64,000 bases of DNA from Streptomyces sp. MA5143a (lineage in GTDB: Bacteria > Actinomycetota > Actinomycetes > Streptomycetales > Streptomycetaceae). This document shows positions 40,431 through 48,583 of this stretch, piece after piece. Where the stretch lies: positions 62,001-126,000 of the forward strand of contig NZ_OLMK01000096.1 in the NCBI RefSeq assembly GCF_900290235.1, given 5' to 3'. Position 1 is the stretch's first letter, and each line of letters starts with the position of its first letter. The position numbers and the translations under genes are program-made. Under the pieces are notes generated by a model. That model saw only the letters and a program-made list of their open reading frames with translations, did not search any database and was not told the DNA's origin.

Positions 40431-41002
40431 ACCTGCGTCCGATGGAAGTTGAGGAAGGACCGGGAGGCGGTCGGCCCCCGCTGCCCCTGGTACCGCGACC
40501 CGTACCGCTCGCTCCCGTACGGGGCCTCGGCCGGCGAGCTGAGCCGGAACATGCACAGCTGCCCGATCTTCATACCGGGCCACAGCTTGATCGGGAGCGT
40601 CGCGAGATTCGACAGCTCCAGCGTCACGTGACCGGAGAACCCGGGGTCGATGAACCCGGCGGTGGAGTGCGTGACGAGCCCGAGCCGCCCGAGGGAGCTC
40701 TTGCCCTCCAGACGGGAGGCGAGATCATCGGGCAACGTGATGACCTCGTAGGTGCTGGCGAGGACGAACTCCCCGGGGTGCAGGATGAACGGCTCGTCAC
40801 CCTCGGGCTCCACGAGCCGGGTGAGATCCGCCTGCTCGATGGAGGGGTCGATGTGGGGGTACCGGTGATTCTCGAACACCCGGAAGAAGCGATCGAGCCG
40901 CACGTCGATGCTCGACGGCTGCACCATGGATTCGTCGTACGGATCGATCCGCACCCGTCCCGCGTCGATCTCGGCCCGGATGTCCTTGTCTGAGAGAAGC
41001 AC
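40427..41002 (-). CDS. dcd: dCTP deaminase
   Basis: 191 aa, the normal length. It starts MLLSDKDIRAEIDAGRVRIDPYDE. Family motifs are VQPSSIDVRLD, EGKSSLGRLGLVTHSTAGFIDPGFSGHVTLELSN (with the catalytic Glu and nucleotide-binding residues) and KIGQLCMFRL. It converts dCTP to dUTP (or dUMP in bifunctional members). The stop overlaps the phosphoribosyltransferase start. Confidence 0.97.
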   Translation of the reverse strand: MLLSDKDIRAEIDAGRVRIDPYDESMVQPSSIDVRLDRFFRVFENHRYPHIDPSIEQADLTRLVEPEGDEPFILHPGEFVLASTYEVITLPDDLASRLEGKSSLGRLGLVTHSTAGFIDPGFSGHVTLELSNLATLPIKLWPGMKIGQLCMFRLSSPAEAPYGSERYGSRYQGQRGPTASRSFLNFHRTQV

Positions 41003-41018
41003 GCCCCGAGGATACGCA

Positions 41019-41061
41019 AGACGCGCGGACCCTCCGCATTCGGGCGGGGAACCGCGCGTCT
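41019..41061 (-). terminator. hairpin between the 52-aa gene and dcd
   Basis: AGACGCGCGG (41019-41028) pairs with CCGCGCGTCT (41052-41061). It lies 17 bp upstream of the dcd start and 100 bp after the stop of the small gene. It may end that transcript or fold in the dcd leader. Confidence 0.4.
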
Positions 41062-41162
41062 CACACCTACCGAAACCGGCACCGCACGCCTACGCCGCAC
41101 GACGCCACAGCAGCACGACGGCTACCGCATCTCCTACTGGCCCACTGCTTCCCGCTTCACGC

Positions 41163-41321
41163 TCACCGCTTCTGCAAGGCGACCGGCACGACGCTGCGCA
41201 GCCGGGCGCAGCGAGGGCAACGGATGAGCCGGCCGGGGCCGAGTCGCTCGGCCTGCTGCATCGGGAACGAAGCGGTGCTGAACACGTGCCCATCGGCACA
41301 ACGGACGACGGTGCGCTCCAT
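41163..41321 (-). CDS. conserved 52-aa protein (Streptomyces tRNA-flanking type)
   Basis: A short gene with ATG at 41321. The product is MERTVVRCADGHVFSTASFP continuing with QQAERLGPGRLIRCPRCARLRSVVPVALQKR. A single CADGH and a CPRC pair suggest a small zinc-binding fold. I recognise near-identical small proteins in many Streptomyces genomes. The frame upstream is open to 41540 but covers a simple Gly/Arg tract. Function unknown. The 293 bp upstream (41322-41614) shows no other gene. Confidence 0.75.
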   Translation of the reverse strand: MERTVVRCADGHVFSTASFPMQQAERLGPGRLIRCPRCARLRSVVPVALQKR

Positions 41322-41614
41322 CAAGTCCAAGAGTCCCTTCCCCAAGAGCCGCGTCTGATGGCCGACCTCACGCCGACCTGACGACGAAAGCCACATTACG
41401 GGATGATTGGGACGGCCCTCCAGGCGGCACTCCGATCCACCGGAGGCCCCCACGGACCCTCTTCCGCACCCCCACCGTACGCCCCAACTCCCGCGCCCCG
41501 CAGCCCCCGTCCCCACCCCTGAAACAGGCCCGGGCCCCACGTCATCAACACGCGGGGCCCGACATGAGGTAAAGTAACGAAGCGTTCCGACACCGGCACC
41601 GACCGGCGTCTCAC

Positions 41615-41685
41615 GCGGGTGTAGTTTAATGGTAGAACATCAGCTTCCCAAGCTGAGAGCGCGAGTTCGATTCTCGTCACCCGCT
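41615..41685 (+). tRNA. tRNA-Gly (anticodon CCC)
   Basis: 71 nt. The acceptor stem GCGGGTG pairs with CACCCGC. The anticodon stem TCAGC/GCTGA holds the loop TTCCCAA (anticodon CCC). The T arm is GCGAG-TTCGATT-CTCGT. CCA is encoded at 41686-41688. Its 3' end is the likely attachment site of the integrative element that follows. Confidence 0.95.
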
Positions 41686-41693
41686 CCATGATG

Positions 41694-41725
41694 AAACCCC
41701 AGGTCAACGGCCTGGGGTTTGTTTG
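41694..41725 (+). terminator. intrinsic terminator of tRNA-Gly
   Basis: AAACCCCAGG (41694-41703) pairs with CCTGGGGTTT (41711-41720), followed by TGTTTG. It is 6 bp after the CCA. Confidence 0.9.
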
Positions 41726-41833
41726 TTGTCTAGACCAATTTGGGGGTTGCGTGCCCTCCGTGTGCCCTAAATCGAGGCCACGCACCCCTTTACCGGACCC
41801 TCGGGCGTCACTTTGCCCCCTCCAGCCCACGAC

Positions 41834-41852
41834 CGTCTCAAATACCGAGACG
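41834..41852. promoter_or_regulatory. inverted repeat CGTCTC-N7-GAGACG
   Basis: CGTCTC (41834-41839) and GAGACG (41847-41852) form a perfect 6-bp inverted repeat with seven bases between. It lies about 80 bp upstream of the next gene's start and could be an operator. Confidence 0.4.
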
Positions 41853-41888
41853 CATTTCATGTGACCCGCGGCACAGGTCGAGCAAATG

Positions 41889-41901
41889 GCGACTAAGTCG
41901 C
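41889..41901. promoter_or_regulatory. palindrome GCGACTAAGTCGC
   Basis: A 13-bp perfect palindrome around a central A, 31 bp upstream of the start chosen for the membrane protein at 41933. It may be a repressor site. Confidence 0.45.
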
Positions 41902-41932
41902 TTACGCAAAGGGCCACTTGCGCGGCGGTGGT

Positions 41933-42697
41933 ATGGCCGGGCGATTCACAATGCCCAGTATGGCCACCAGGTACGACCGTTCCCGAAGACGCCGAACGAC
42001 AGCGCGCTGTGGTCGCCTCACGCAGAAGGGGACTCCGTGCAAGCTCCCGCAGGAGATCGGCAAGGGCTGTCGGCACCATGCCACCCGAGCAGAGCGCGAA
42101 GCCGCCGCAGAGGAGGCGAGGGCTCGTGCCGAGAGCGCGAGGCAGCAGGCGGAACGGAAGCGACGGGCCGTTCTCGCTGTGGTCGCTCTCGTCACCGTGA
42201 CCGTGTTCGCCGGCCTCGGTGTCGCCATCTGGAACGGATGGAAGGACGACGAGCATGAGGCCATGTGCCGGCCGCACCGGACACAGGCACTGGCCCTGAG
42301 CGACAAGGCCCGCGCCATCCGGATTCCCCTGGTGTTCGCCGGCGACCCGGACATCAGCATCCTGCAGCTCGGGACCGATTTCCCCGACGGCCTGGGGAGC
42401 CTCGACGCTACGCCCGCGACCGAGGTGGACATATCCAGCGCGTACTCCGAGAAGCGGACCCTGGCCGGACAGGCAGCACGTCTCGTTCTCGATCACCGAG
42501 AGTGCTTCGGTGACGATTTCATCGCCGCCGCTTCCCGGATAGAACAGGCGCCCCCCGAGGTCAGGCGGGTCGAGATGCCGTCGCCTGCTCACTGCGCCGA
42601 CGGATGGCCGTCCACCTCAATCGGCCGACGAGGGGCCTGCTCACACCACGGCGGCGTGGTACCGGCACAGCCTTGGGCGACGCTGTTCTTCGACTGA
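41933..42697 (+). CDS. single-pass membrane protein with HHGG (DUF3761-like) C-terminus
   Basis: 254 aa from ATG at 41933 (other starts at 41918 and 41960). The N-terminus has CGRLTQKGTPCKLPQEIGKGCRHH, a Cys/His cluster like a small zinc finger seen in mobile elements. A coiled-coil of Ala/Glu/Arg precedes one membrane segment VLAVVALVTVTVFAGLGVAIW (about residues 75-95). The C-terminal HCADGWPSTSIGRRGACSHH then GGV resembles the DUF3761 repeat. The first gene after the tRNA, in the mobile element. Function unknown. Confidence 0.65.
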   Translation: MAGRFTMPSMATRYDRSRRRRTTARCGRLTQKGTPCKLPQEIGKGCRHHATRAEREAAAEEARARAESARQQAERKRRAVLAVVALVTVTVFAGLGVAIWNGWKDDEHEAMCRPHRTQALALSDKARAIRIPLVFAGDPDISILQLGTDFPDGLGSLDATPATEVDISSAYSEKRTLAGQAARLVLDHRECFGDDFIAAASRIEQAPPEVRRVEMPSPAHCADGWPSTSIGRRGACSHHGGVVPAQPWATLFFD

Positions 42698-42756
42698 TCA
42701 TGCACGGCAAGTCCCGCATCCAGAATCTCCGAGCGCGCAGGACTCCGACCGCGACC

Positions 42757-43236
42757 TTACGCAGGCGCCAGGTGTCCCAGCACCTCACGAAGGGTCGTGC
42801 CTACGACCGGTCCTGCGACCGCCACCTGACGAAGGTCATCGACCTTCATGTAGCGGTAACTCTGGGGAGGGTGGAACGTCCCCGCAGCCCGCAATGCCCC
42901 GAGTGTCACCGGTTCGTCAAAGGAAACCGGTTCCTCCAGCGTCAGACCACTCGCCTGGGTCGCACCGTTCATGTAGGCGTCGTACTCGCGCCGGGTGATC
43001 CCCGTCTGGCTGCGGTGGACCGACCAGACCTCCTTGGGAGAGGCGACATGAACCGCGGCAATGCGCGCCATGCCCACCAAGGCCATGGTGGGCGCGGTCG
43101 CATAGAGCAGAACTCGGGTTCCGGGAGGGGCGGCGACGCGCTGGCGACGAACCTCCACCGTCTTGCTGCCGGCCAGGATCGCGGTAGCGAAGCGCGGGTG
43201 GACGGACAGCAGCATCGCGCGTTCCGGATCGTTCAC
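42757..43236 (-). CDS. ASCH domain protein, coupled to the GNAT-PIN fusion
   Basis: 159 aa from GTG at 43236, overlapping the upstream stop (GTGA). The N-terminal LLSVHPRFATAILAGSKTVEVRRQRVAAPPGTRVLLYATAPTMALVGMARI is the ASCH signature (the strand, helix and GxKxxExR motif). ASCH proteins bind RNA or modify RNA and are common in toxin-antitoxin and phage-related settings. The extra C-terminal part includes a strand-rich segment GAATQASG-type and ends VLGHLAPA. Its tight coupling to the upstream gene suggests a complex. Confidence 0.8.
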   Translation of the reverse strand: MNDPERAMLLSVHPRFATAILAGSKTVEVRRQRVAAPPGTRVLLYATAPTMALVGMARIAAVHVASPKEVWSVHRSQTGITRREYDAYMNGATQASGLTLEEPVSFDEPVTLGALRAAGTFHPPQSYRYMKVDDLRQVAVAGPVVGTTLREVLGHLAPA

Positions 43237-45299
43237 GTCTTTCGGTGCCCCTCTTTGTAGACCGCCTGGAACAGCTCGTTGCTGATCTTCGACAGCGAGA
43301 TCAGCGAGTTCGACGACCAAGGTAGTCCCAGCTCCCTGGCCAGCGAGGTCAATCGCCGAAGCGCCACCGGCTCGGGGAAGATCTCGGTGTCCGAGAACCT
43401 CAGCGCCATGGCGTGGCCGGAGGTGTCAGCGGCTTCCTGCACCTCAGCCCGACCATATACGCCCAGGTGTTCGAATTTCGAGAAGAGGGCATCCGGTGTG
43501 TCGATGAGCACCTCGTCGAGACGCGAACTGCCCACCACCATTTGGCTTTCCACCGCGGACTTGCTCTCGCTGACATACCAGAGCAGCCGCGCAGGGACAC
43601 TCTCCCCGCGATGGCCGGAAGAGCGGTAGTAGACGTGCTCCCGGCTGATTCCCAGGACGTCACTCCGCGGCACGAGCATGGCGGGAACATTGAACAGCTC
43701 GGTCGACCAGCGGGGCTTGATGGGCACCACGAAGGACGGCAACTCGGAGTCGATGACCTTCGCCGGCCACCACGTCCGCTCCACTACAGCGGCCACCTCA
43801 GCCGACATTCCGGCCCGGAGCGCGGCCGTCTCCACGGTCAGCTCGCGGGCGAGTCCGCCAGCCACCGCCTCCACCTCGGCCGCCGTCCCGCACACATTCA
43901 CCAGGAGAGCGACGAGCCTGCCGTCGTGCTCGAAGAACCCGTCATCCCCTGCCGCGGCTTTCGCCGCCTCGGAGGGATGGGGATCGCTGATGCGGATGAT
44001 CTCGGCACCGCAATCCCGCCCCAGCCGCTTGAGCAGGAAGAGAAGTTGCCTGGCCAGGGTCTCTTCCAACCGGTGGCCGGCCGTGCGGAGTACGGGCACG
44101 ATCAGGGTTCGCCCGTCCAGGGCCCACGCGTACAGGGCAACGGGGTGGCCTTCTCCGTCGCGCAGCAGTTCGCGATGCCACGCAACCGCTCCCCCGTTCA
44201 AGGAGCGCAGGCGCTCAGCGAAGGTCGCCCCGTCGTCATGACCCGACTGATGAAAGAACGCGACCAATTCGTCCTCCGCGCCTGGCGCCATCTCGCTGGA
44301 CCTGAACTCCGTTCCCATCAGATCGGCCGGGCGGTATACCTGGGCCTGCCGCAGCTCGTCCACGTGGAGAGTCACCGTGGCCGGTGAGACGACGCGAACC
44401 CGGGCGACCTCCCAAGCCACCTCGGCTACGCGGGTGAGCAACGGATCTCGCGTCGCAAGGACTTGTAGTCCGGCACACGACGTCTCGGCCACGTACTGAA
44501 GACAGCTCTGAAGCTCGGCGCCAACGGGCAGATCCGGCAGCGCCTGTGTGGCGGCATGGAGGAGTTCACGGCTTCTCTCCTCCACAGCAGCCGAGGCGGG
44601 TGAAAGCTTGCGCAGGCCGGTGAGCGCCGCCCGCTGGTGCTGCCGCTCTGCCGTATCCGTGAGGTCCCGGAGCGCATGGAACAACTGCGGTGTGTAGGCG
44701 AGCTCGACCAGATCCGTCATCCAGCCTGCTTCAAGCGCGCGGGACTCCTCCGCGTCGGGCGCATCGGCGAGGCCACGCAGATCGGCGAACACGCCATGGT
44801 CGACGGTCACCACCAAGAGCGCGTCGCTCTCCATATCCGTGAACAGGTCTGGATGGCCAAGGTCCAGCCACCACCCGTCAAGGATCTCGCCGTCACGGCC
44901 TCGCCCTTGGACCTCACCGTGAGGGACGAAGCCCAGACTCCTCCACATCCCACTGAGCTTGTAGTCCCGTCGGCACTTGGCCTTGATCCCGAGTCGTTGT
45001 GGATAGCGCTCCTTGATGCCCTCCACCAGCCGGCGTCCGATTCCTCGCCCACGCTGCTCCTCCGCCACGCACAGATGGGCGAGGCGTATGTGAGCGCTTC
45101 TCTTCGGTAGCCCGAACAGTGCGTAGCCGATCACCTCGTGCGCTTCGACGGCCACCAGAAGGCCGCCGTCCTCAGCTGCCTTCCGGTAGGCAGGCGGCGT
45201 CAGGAGACCGAGTGTCTTGGTGTAGCGATCGCCCAGGGTTATGGCCTTGTCGATCAGCTCGTCCTGCGCAGGCGAAACGGACACCAACTTGATCGCCAT
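43233..45299 (-). CDS. GNAT acetyltransferase - PIN-like nuclease - second GNAT-like fusion
   Basis: 688 aa, ATG behind GGGAGGGGAAGC. Residues 1-150 are a full GNAT domain (AHIRLAHLCVAEEQRGRGIGRRLVEGI, then MWRSLGFVPHGEV). Residues about 155-320 look PIN-like: DALLVVTVDHGVFADL with the first acidic site, then GLQVLATRDPLLTRVAEVAW and VRVVSPATVTL. Residues about 325-480 resemble a degenerate second GNAT (LYAWALDGRTLIVPVLR, LFLLKRLGRDCGAEIIRISD). The last 200 residues (SFVVPIKPRWSTELFN, LGISREHVYYRSS, LLWYVSESKSAVESQMVVG) form another conserved unit. Such PIN/GNAT/ASCH sets are suspected conflict systems. The function here is inferred. Confidence 0.75.
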   Translation of the reverse strand: MAIKLVSVSPAQDELIDKAITLGDRYTKTLGLLTPPAYRKAAEDGGLLVAVEAHEVIGYALFGLPKRSAHIRLAHLCVAEEQRGRGIGRRLVEGIKERYPQRLGIKAKCRRDYKLSGMWRSLGFVPHGEVQGRGRDGEILDGWWLDLGHPDLFTDMESDALLVVTVDHGVFADLRGLADAPDAEESRALEAGWMTDLVELAYTPQLFHALRDLTDTAERQHQRAALTGLRKLSPASAAVEERSRELLHAATQALPDLPVGAELQSCLQYVAETSCAGLQVLATRDPLLTRVAEVAWEVARVRVVSPATVTLHVDELRQAQVYRPADLMGTEFRSSEMAPGAEDELVAFFHQSGHDDGATFAERLRSLNGGAVAWHRELLRDGEGHPVALYAWALDGRTLIVPVLRTAGHRLEETLARQLLFLLKRLGRDCGAEIIRISDPHPSEAAKAAAGDDGFFEHDGRLVALLVNVCGTAAEVEAVAGGLARELTVETAALRAGMSAEVAAVVERTWWPAKVIDSELPSFVVPIKPRWSTELFNVPAMLVPRSDVLGISREHVYYRSSGHRGESVPARLLWYVSESKSAVESQMVVGSSRLDEVLIDTPDALFSKFEHLGVYGRAEVQEAADTSGHAMALRFSDTEIFPEPVALRRLTSLARELGLPWSSNSLISLSKISNELFQAVYKEGHRKT

Positions 45300-45446
45300 T
45301 GCTTCCCCTCCCAGTTGGGCCAGGCGTAACCGACCGCAACTCCCCTGTCACTTACATACGTGGGAAAGCTGATCTCAATCACGCGTCTCGCTCAAGGGGG
45401 CACGAGGGGCGCACGGTGCTGCGGGGGCTATCACCGCTCCACTACC

Positions 45447-45490
45447 GCGTTCGGACCCGGTCGACAGAACCGTCGGCCGGGTCCGAACGC
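45447..45490 (-). terminator. terminator of the integrase gene
   Basis: GCGTTCGGACCCGG (45447-45460) pairs with its exact complement (45477-45490). It lies 11 bp after the integrase stop. Confidence 0.8.
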
Positions 45491-45500
45491 CGCGGCGTAC

Positions 45501-46652
45501 TCATGCCTGTTCGCCTCGCCTCTGCTCGCCAGCTGACTCGCGCAACTGCTGGCGTACCTCAGCGTCGATCCCCTGCGCCAGCCTCCGTTGGTGCTTCGCC
45601 GTCGAGTGCTGATAGATCAGCTGGGCCCGCTCCGAGGACTGGCCTGCGCGGACCATGAGGTCCTTCAGCTTGGCGCCGGTGTCGGCAGCCAGGGTGTTGC
45701 CGGTGTGGCGGAGGTCGTAGAAGCGGAAGTTGTCCGGCATGCCGACCTTGGCCCTCGCCATGCGCCACTTGCGGCCGAAGGTCGAGCGGCGGAACGGTGC
45801 GCCCTTCTCCCCGATGAAGAGGAGGCCGTCCAGCTCCTTCTCGGCGAACCACTGAAGGTGGCGACGCAGCTCCGGGAGCAGGAAGTCGGGCAGGTACACG
45901 GTGCGCTTGCCCGCCCGGGTCTTGGGGTCGCCGGTGACCCGTCGGCCGTTCGTCAGCTCCGGCGAAGCCTGTGTGACGCGCAGGGAGCATTCGTCGAGAT
46001 CGACACTGTGACGGCGGAGTTCGGCCAGTTCCTCCGGGCGGAGGGAGGCGAAGGCGCCGAGCAGGACCATCAGGCGCCAGCGCGGTCCCATGGCGTCGGC
46101 CAGGTCGAAGACCTGGGCGATGGTGGCGGTGGGACGTTCGTCGGCCTCCTCCTTGCCTGCGCCCTTGATACGGCATGGGTTGTTGCGGAGTAGGTCGTCG
46201 TCGACTGCGGTCTGAAGGATGGCCTTCAGCAGGCGGTACGACTTGGCGACCGTGGTGGCGCCGGTCGCCTTCAGGCGCTCGGCGCGCCACGTGCGGACGA
46301 AGGGCGGGGCGATCTCGTCCAGGTCCTTGCCGCCGAACGTCGGCAGGATGTGGAGACGGAGCAGTCCGTCGTAGCGGTCGACGGTGGTGGGAGCCAGGCC
46401 GCGTTCCTCCAGCCAACGGAGTGCGTACTTCTCGAAGTTGACCGCGCCGGCGTCCGGGTCGCGCCATGTGCTGCGCTCGATGTCCGCACGGACGAGGTTG
46501 AGCCAGTCCTGGGCATCAGACTTGGTCTCGAACATCTCCGGTGCCTTGTGCCGTTGACCGTCCGGTCCGAGGTAGCGGGCCTGCCATCGGCCGGAGGCGA
46601 GCTTGCGTACCGTGCCGAACTCGCGCCGCCTCTGCGGCTTGCGTGCCGCCAT
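45501..46652 (-). CDS. int: tyrosine recombinase / phage-type integrase
   Basis: 383 aa. It has an AP2-like N-terminal arm-binding region (GTVRKLASGRWQARYLGPDGQRHKA), an N-terminal SAM-like core binder (about 75-150) and the catalytic domain. Its Arg is in ASLRPEELAELR, the second box is FYDLRHTGNTLA, and the C-terminal box is AGQSSERAQLIYQHST with the nucleophilic Tyr. The usual His of the third box is Gln (GQSS). It catalyses integration at the tRNA-Gly site, inferred from the element layout. ATG overlaps the xis stop by one base (TGATG). Confidence 0.95.
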   Translation of the reverse strand: MAARKPQRRREFGTVRKLASGRWQARYLGPDGQRHKAPEMFETKSDAQDWLNLVRADIERSTWRDPDAGAVNFEKYALRWLEERGLAPTTVDRYDGLLRLHILPTFGGKDLDEIAPPFVRTWRAERLKATGATTVAKSYRLLKAILQTAVDDDLLRNNPCRIKGAGKEEADERPTATIAQVFDLADAMGPRWRLMVLLGAFASLRPEELAELRRHSVDLDECSLRVTQASPELTNGRRVTGDPKTRAGKRTVYLPDFLLPELRRHLQWFAEKELDGLLFIGEKGAPFRRSTFGRKWRMARAKVGMPDNFRFYDLRHTGNTLAADTGAKLKDLMVRAGQSSERAQLIYQHSTAKHQRRLAQGIDAEVRQQLRESAGEQRRGEQA

Positions 46653-46864
46653 CAGGCCGCCTTCCCGTAGCGGGCACGGATGCGCCGGACCGGCTCGACG
46701 GTGCGCGCCTCGACGTACTCGGTGATCGCGCTCTCGGGGATGCGGACCGGGCGGCCGAGCTTCACGTAGCGGATGCGGCGCTCGGCGATCAAGCGGCGGA
46801 CGAAGCGCTCGCCCATGCCGAGCATTTCGCCGGCCTCGGCCACGGTCAGGAGGCGGTCAGCCAT
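46652..46864 (-). CDS. xis: excisionase-type HTH protein (Xis)
   Basis: 70 aa. A winged helix of the MerR/AlpA excisionase type: LLTVAEAGEMLGMGERFVRRLIAERRIRYVKLGRPVRIPESAITEYVEART. Overlaps the integrase start, the standard xis-int order of actinomycete integrative elements. It directs excision by bending att DNA. Confidence 0.9.
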   Translation of the reverse strand: MADRLLTVAEAGEMLGMGERFVRRLIAERRIRYVKLGRPVRIPESAITEYVEARTVEPVRRIRARYGKAA

Positions 46865-47005
46865 TCGCGGTCACCTCCTGCGCGATGCAGACGGTGCGCC
46901 GGGAGCGCGGAAGGGCAGGGGGTATTGCGGGTCGGCGCAAGGGCGTTGGGTCCTTTACTCGGGGTGGTTGGGCGTGGCAGGCCGTTCGGCGGGCGTCGCC
47001 TGGAA

Positions 47006-47284
47006 CTACGTGGCGCGGATCCCGTGCAGGAGGGCCAGGGGCGAGACCCGGAGAGCCTGGGCGAGGGCGACGAGGTCGTCGATGTCACAGCGGCGTTGGG
47101 CGCGTTCGATGCGGGACAGCATGGTGTTGGTCATCGGACGGCCGAGAGCGGTGACGCTGGCGGCGAGCTCGCGCTGGGCGAGGCCGCGTTCGGTGCGGAG
47201 TATTTCGATGGTGCGAGCGGTCCGTATTCCGGCCGGTCCGATTTCCAGGGATCGTGCTGCCATGGCTCCATTTGTAGCTTCCAT
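47006..47284 (-). CDS. XRE family transcriptional regulator of the element
   Basis: 92 aa. The helix-turn-helix is IEILRTERGLAQRELAASVTALGRPMTNTMLSRIERAQRRCDIDDLVALAQALRVS. ATG at 47284 lies directly next to the 8-bp inverted repeat at 47286-47306, so a leaderless transcript is possible. An in-frame ATG at 47263 is the alternative. It probably represses the replication and transfer genes on the other side of the 449-bp gap, as KorSA or similar regulators do in this element class. That role is inferred. Confidence 0.85.
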   Translation of the reverse strand: MEATNGAMAARSLEIGPAGIRTARTIEILRTERGLAQRELAASVTALGRPMTNTMLSRIERAQRRCDIDDLVALAQALRVSPLALLHGIRAT

Positions 47285-47285
47285 T

Positions 47286-47306
47286 CGCCGGTTTGGTTAA
47301 CCGGCG
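47286..47306. promoter_or_regulatory. operator candidate CGCCGGTT-N5-AACCGGCG
   Basis: CGCCGGTT (47286-47293) and AACCGGCG (47299-47306) form a perfect inverted repeat immediately upstream of the XRE gene. The extended half-site AACCGGCGATC recurs exactly at 47496-47506, nearer the divergent replication-like gene. It is a likely binding site of the XRE protein. The rest of the 47285-47733 gap shows no other clear structure. Confidence 0.65.
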
Positions 47307-47495
47307 ATCGTCGGCTATGTTGCGCCCGGCGAACGGGCTGGGCTTATGGTTCCGAGTATCCGGTTGGCGGTGCCTTCGCCAGCCCGATGACATGCTCTGA
47401 CGTGGGGTGTTGTGTTGTAGCTTGCACTCTCAGCGGGAGTCAACGGGTTCCCGATGTGATGCTTCTGGCTTCACCTGACGGTGCATTATTTCGGC

Positions 47496-47506
47496 AACCG
47501 GCGATC
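47496..47506. promoter_or_regulatory. second AACCGGCGATC half-site
   Basis: An exact repeat of 47299-47309, 197 bp away in the divergent regulatory region. Confidence 0.5.
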
Positions 47507-47733
47507 CGGGTTTATGGTTTTGTTCCTGCCTCGCAGCACACGTTCGCCGTCAGCTGTCTGATTTCCCGGCGGAATGCTGGACTTGTGCGGCATGGGTGTG
47601 GCTGTCTTGGCCATACGACGCCACCAGCCCTCCCCTGCGCCTTCGGACCGGGGCTGTGTGCACCCCCCTCCCTGTGCATCGCCCGACGAGGGCCGATCGC
47701 ACCTCCCCGTCCTGACCTAGGAGCCGCCGCCCG

Positions 47734-48576
47734 ATGAGCTACGACGCCCGCGAATGGGTGTGGGACCACAGCCGCAGCAAGGGCACCGCCCGCATGGTCC
47801 TCGCCCTGATCGCCGACCGGTGCCGCGACCGGCACTGCGTCGCGTACGCGTCCGTGCCCACCCTCATGAAACGCGCCAACGCCTCCCGCTCCGCTGTGCG
47901 CGACGCCCTGGCGAAGCTGATCGCCAGCGGCGAGCTGGTGCAGCTCCCCGACCGCAAGGGGCCAAGGGGAGAGACGTACTACTGCCTTCCAGTCGCCGCC
48001 AGGTTCCTCGCCGATGAGCCCCGAGAGGGGGACCGAAATCCGGCACCTCAGGGGGGTCGGATTCCGACCCTCGGGGGGCCTGAATCCGACCCTGCCGAGC
48101 CCTTCGAGGGGGGATCGGAATCCGACCCCGGGGAACGAAATCCGGCCCCCAGGGGGTACGAATTCCGACCCGAGGGGGGTGCAGATTCTGACCCCCAGAA
48201 CTGTAGAGAACCGAAGGTGAACGGTAAGAGCAGCAGCAGCTCCCCACTCGTCTCCGCCACCGAGTGGCAGATCGACGACGACGCCCGTGTCTGGCTGCAG
48301 CACCGCGGCCACCTTGACCGACTCGGCGAGCATGCCCTGCACGCCGCCGACGAGAAGTGGCGCACCTACCGGAGCTCGTGGGCGCCCCGCACCGCCGCCG
48401 CGTGGGCCGCCGACTGGCGCGCGTGGATCGCCCGGGAGCACACCCCCACCACTGGCCGCCCCAACCTCTACGCCCTGCCCGGCGGCACACCCACCCCGAC
48501 CACCGGCATGACGCGCTCCGAGGCGCACATGGCCGCCCTGCTCGCCGCCCTCGACGAACCGACCGGAACGGAGTAA
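47734..48576 (+). CDS. HTH replication-initiation-like protein of the mobile element
   Basis: 280 aa. The N-terminal 90 residues form a winged helix (MSYDAREWVWDHSRSKGTARMVLALIADRCRD then AYASVPTLMKRANASRSAVRDALAKLIASGELVQL), found in small replication or DNA-binding proteins of actinomycete elements. The middle 95-150 is a Gly/Pro/Ser/Asp-rich linker encoded by repeated palindromic DNA (see repeats). The C-terminal part (VWLQHRGHLDRLGEHALHAADEKWRTYRSSWAPRTAAAWAADW) may contact other factors. The replication role is inferred. Confidence 0.7.
   Translation: MSYDAREWVWDHSRSKGTARMVLALIADRCRDRHCVAYASVPTLMKRANASRSAVRDALAKLIASGELVQLPDRKGPRGETYYCLPVAARFLADEPREGDRNPAPQGGRIPTLGGPESDPAEPFEGGSESDPGERNPAPRGYEFRPEGGADSDPQNCREPKVNGKSSSSSPLVSATEWQIDDDARVWLQHRGHLDRLGEHALHAADEKWRTYRSSWAPRTAAAWAADWRAWIAREHTPTTGRPNLYALPGGTPTPTTGMTRSEAHMAALLAALDEPTGTE
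48040..48195. repeat. iteron-like repeats within the HTH gene
   Basis: At least six copies of a motif around ATTCCGACC / AATCCGACC. Among these are the palindrome GGTCGGATTCCGACC (48055-48069) and GATCGGAATCCGACC (48113-48127), with copies at about 48082, 48138, 48160 and 48184 more diverged. All lie in the linker region of the frame, 20-35 bp apart. They look like iterons of a replication origin embedded in the gene of its initiator. Confidence 0.7.
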
Positions 48577-48583
48577 CCCGCCC

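Noticed and set aside
41690..45500. Second attachment site (attL copy) between the tRNA and the integrase
   Set aside because: I looked for a second copy of the tRNA 3' end (GAGTTCGATTCTCG) and found none in the window. The far att site is probably beyond 64 kb.
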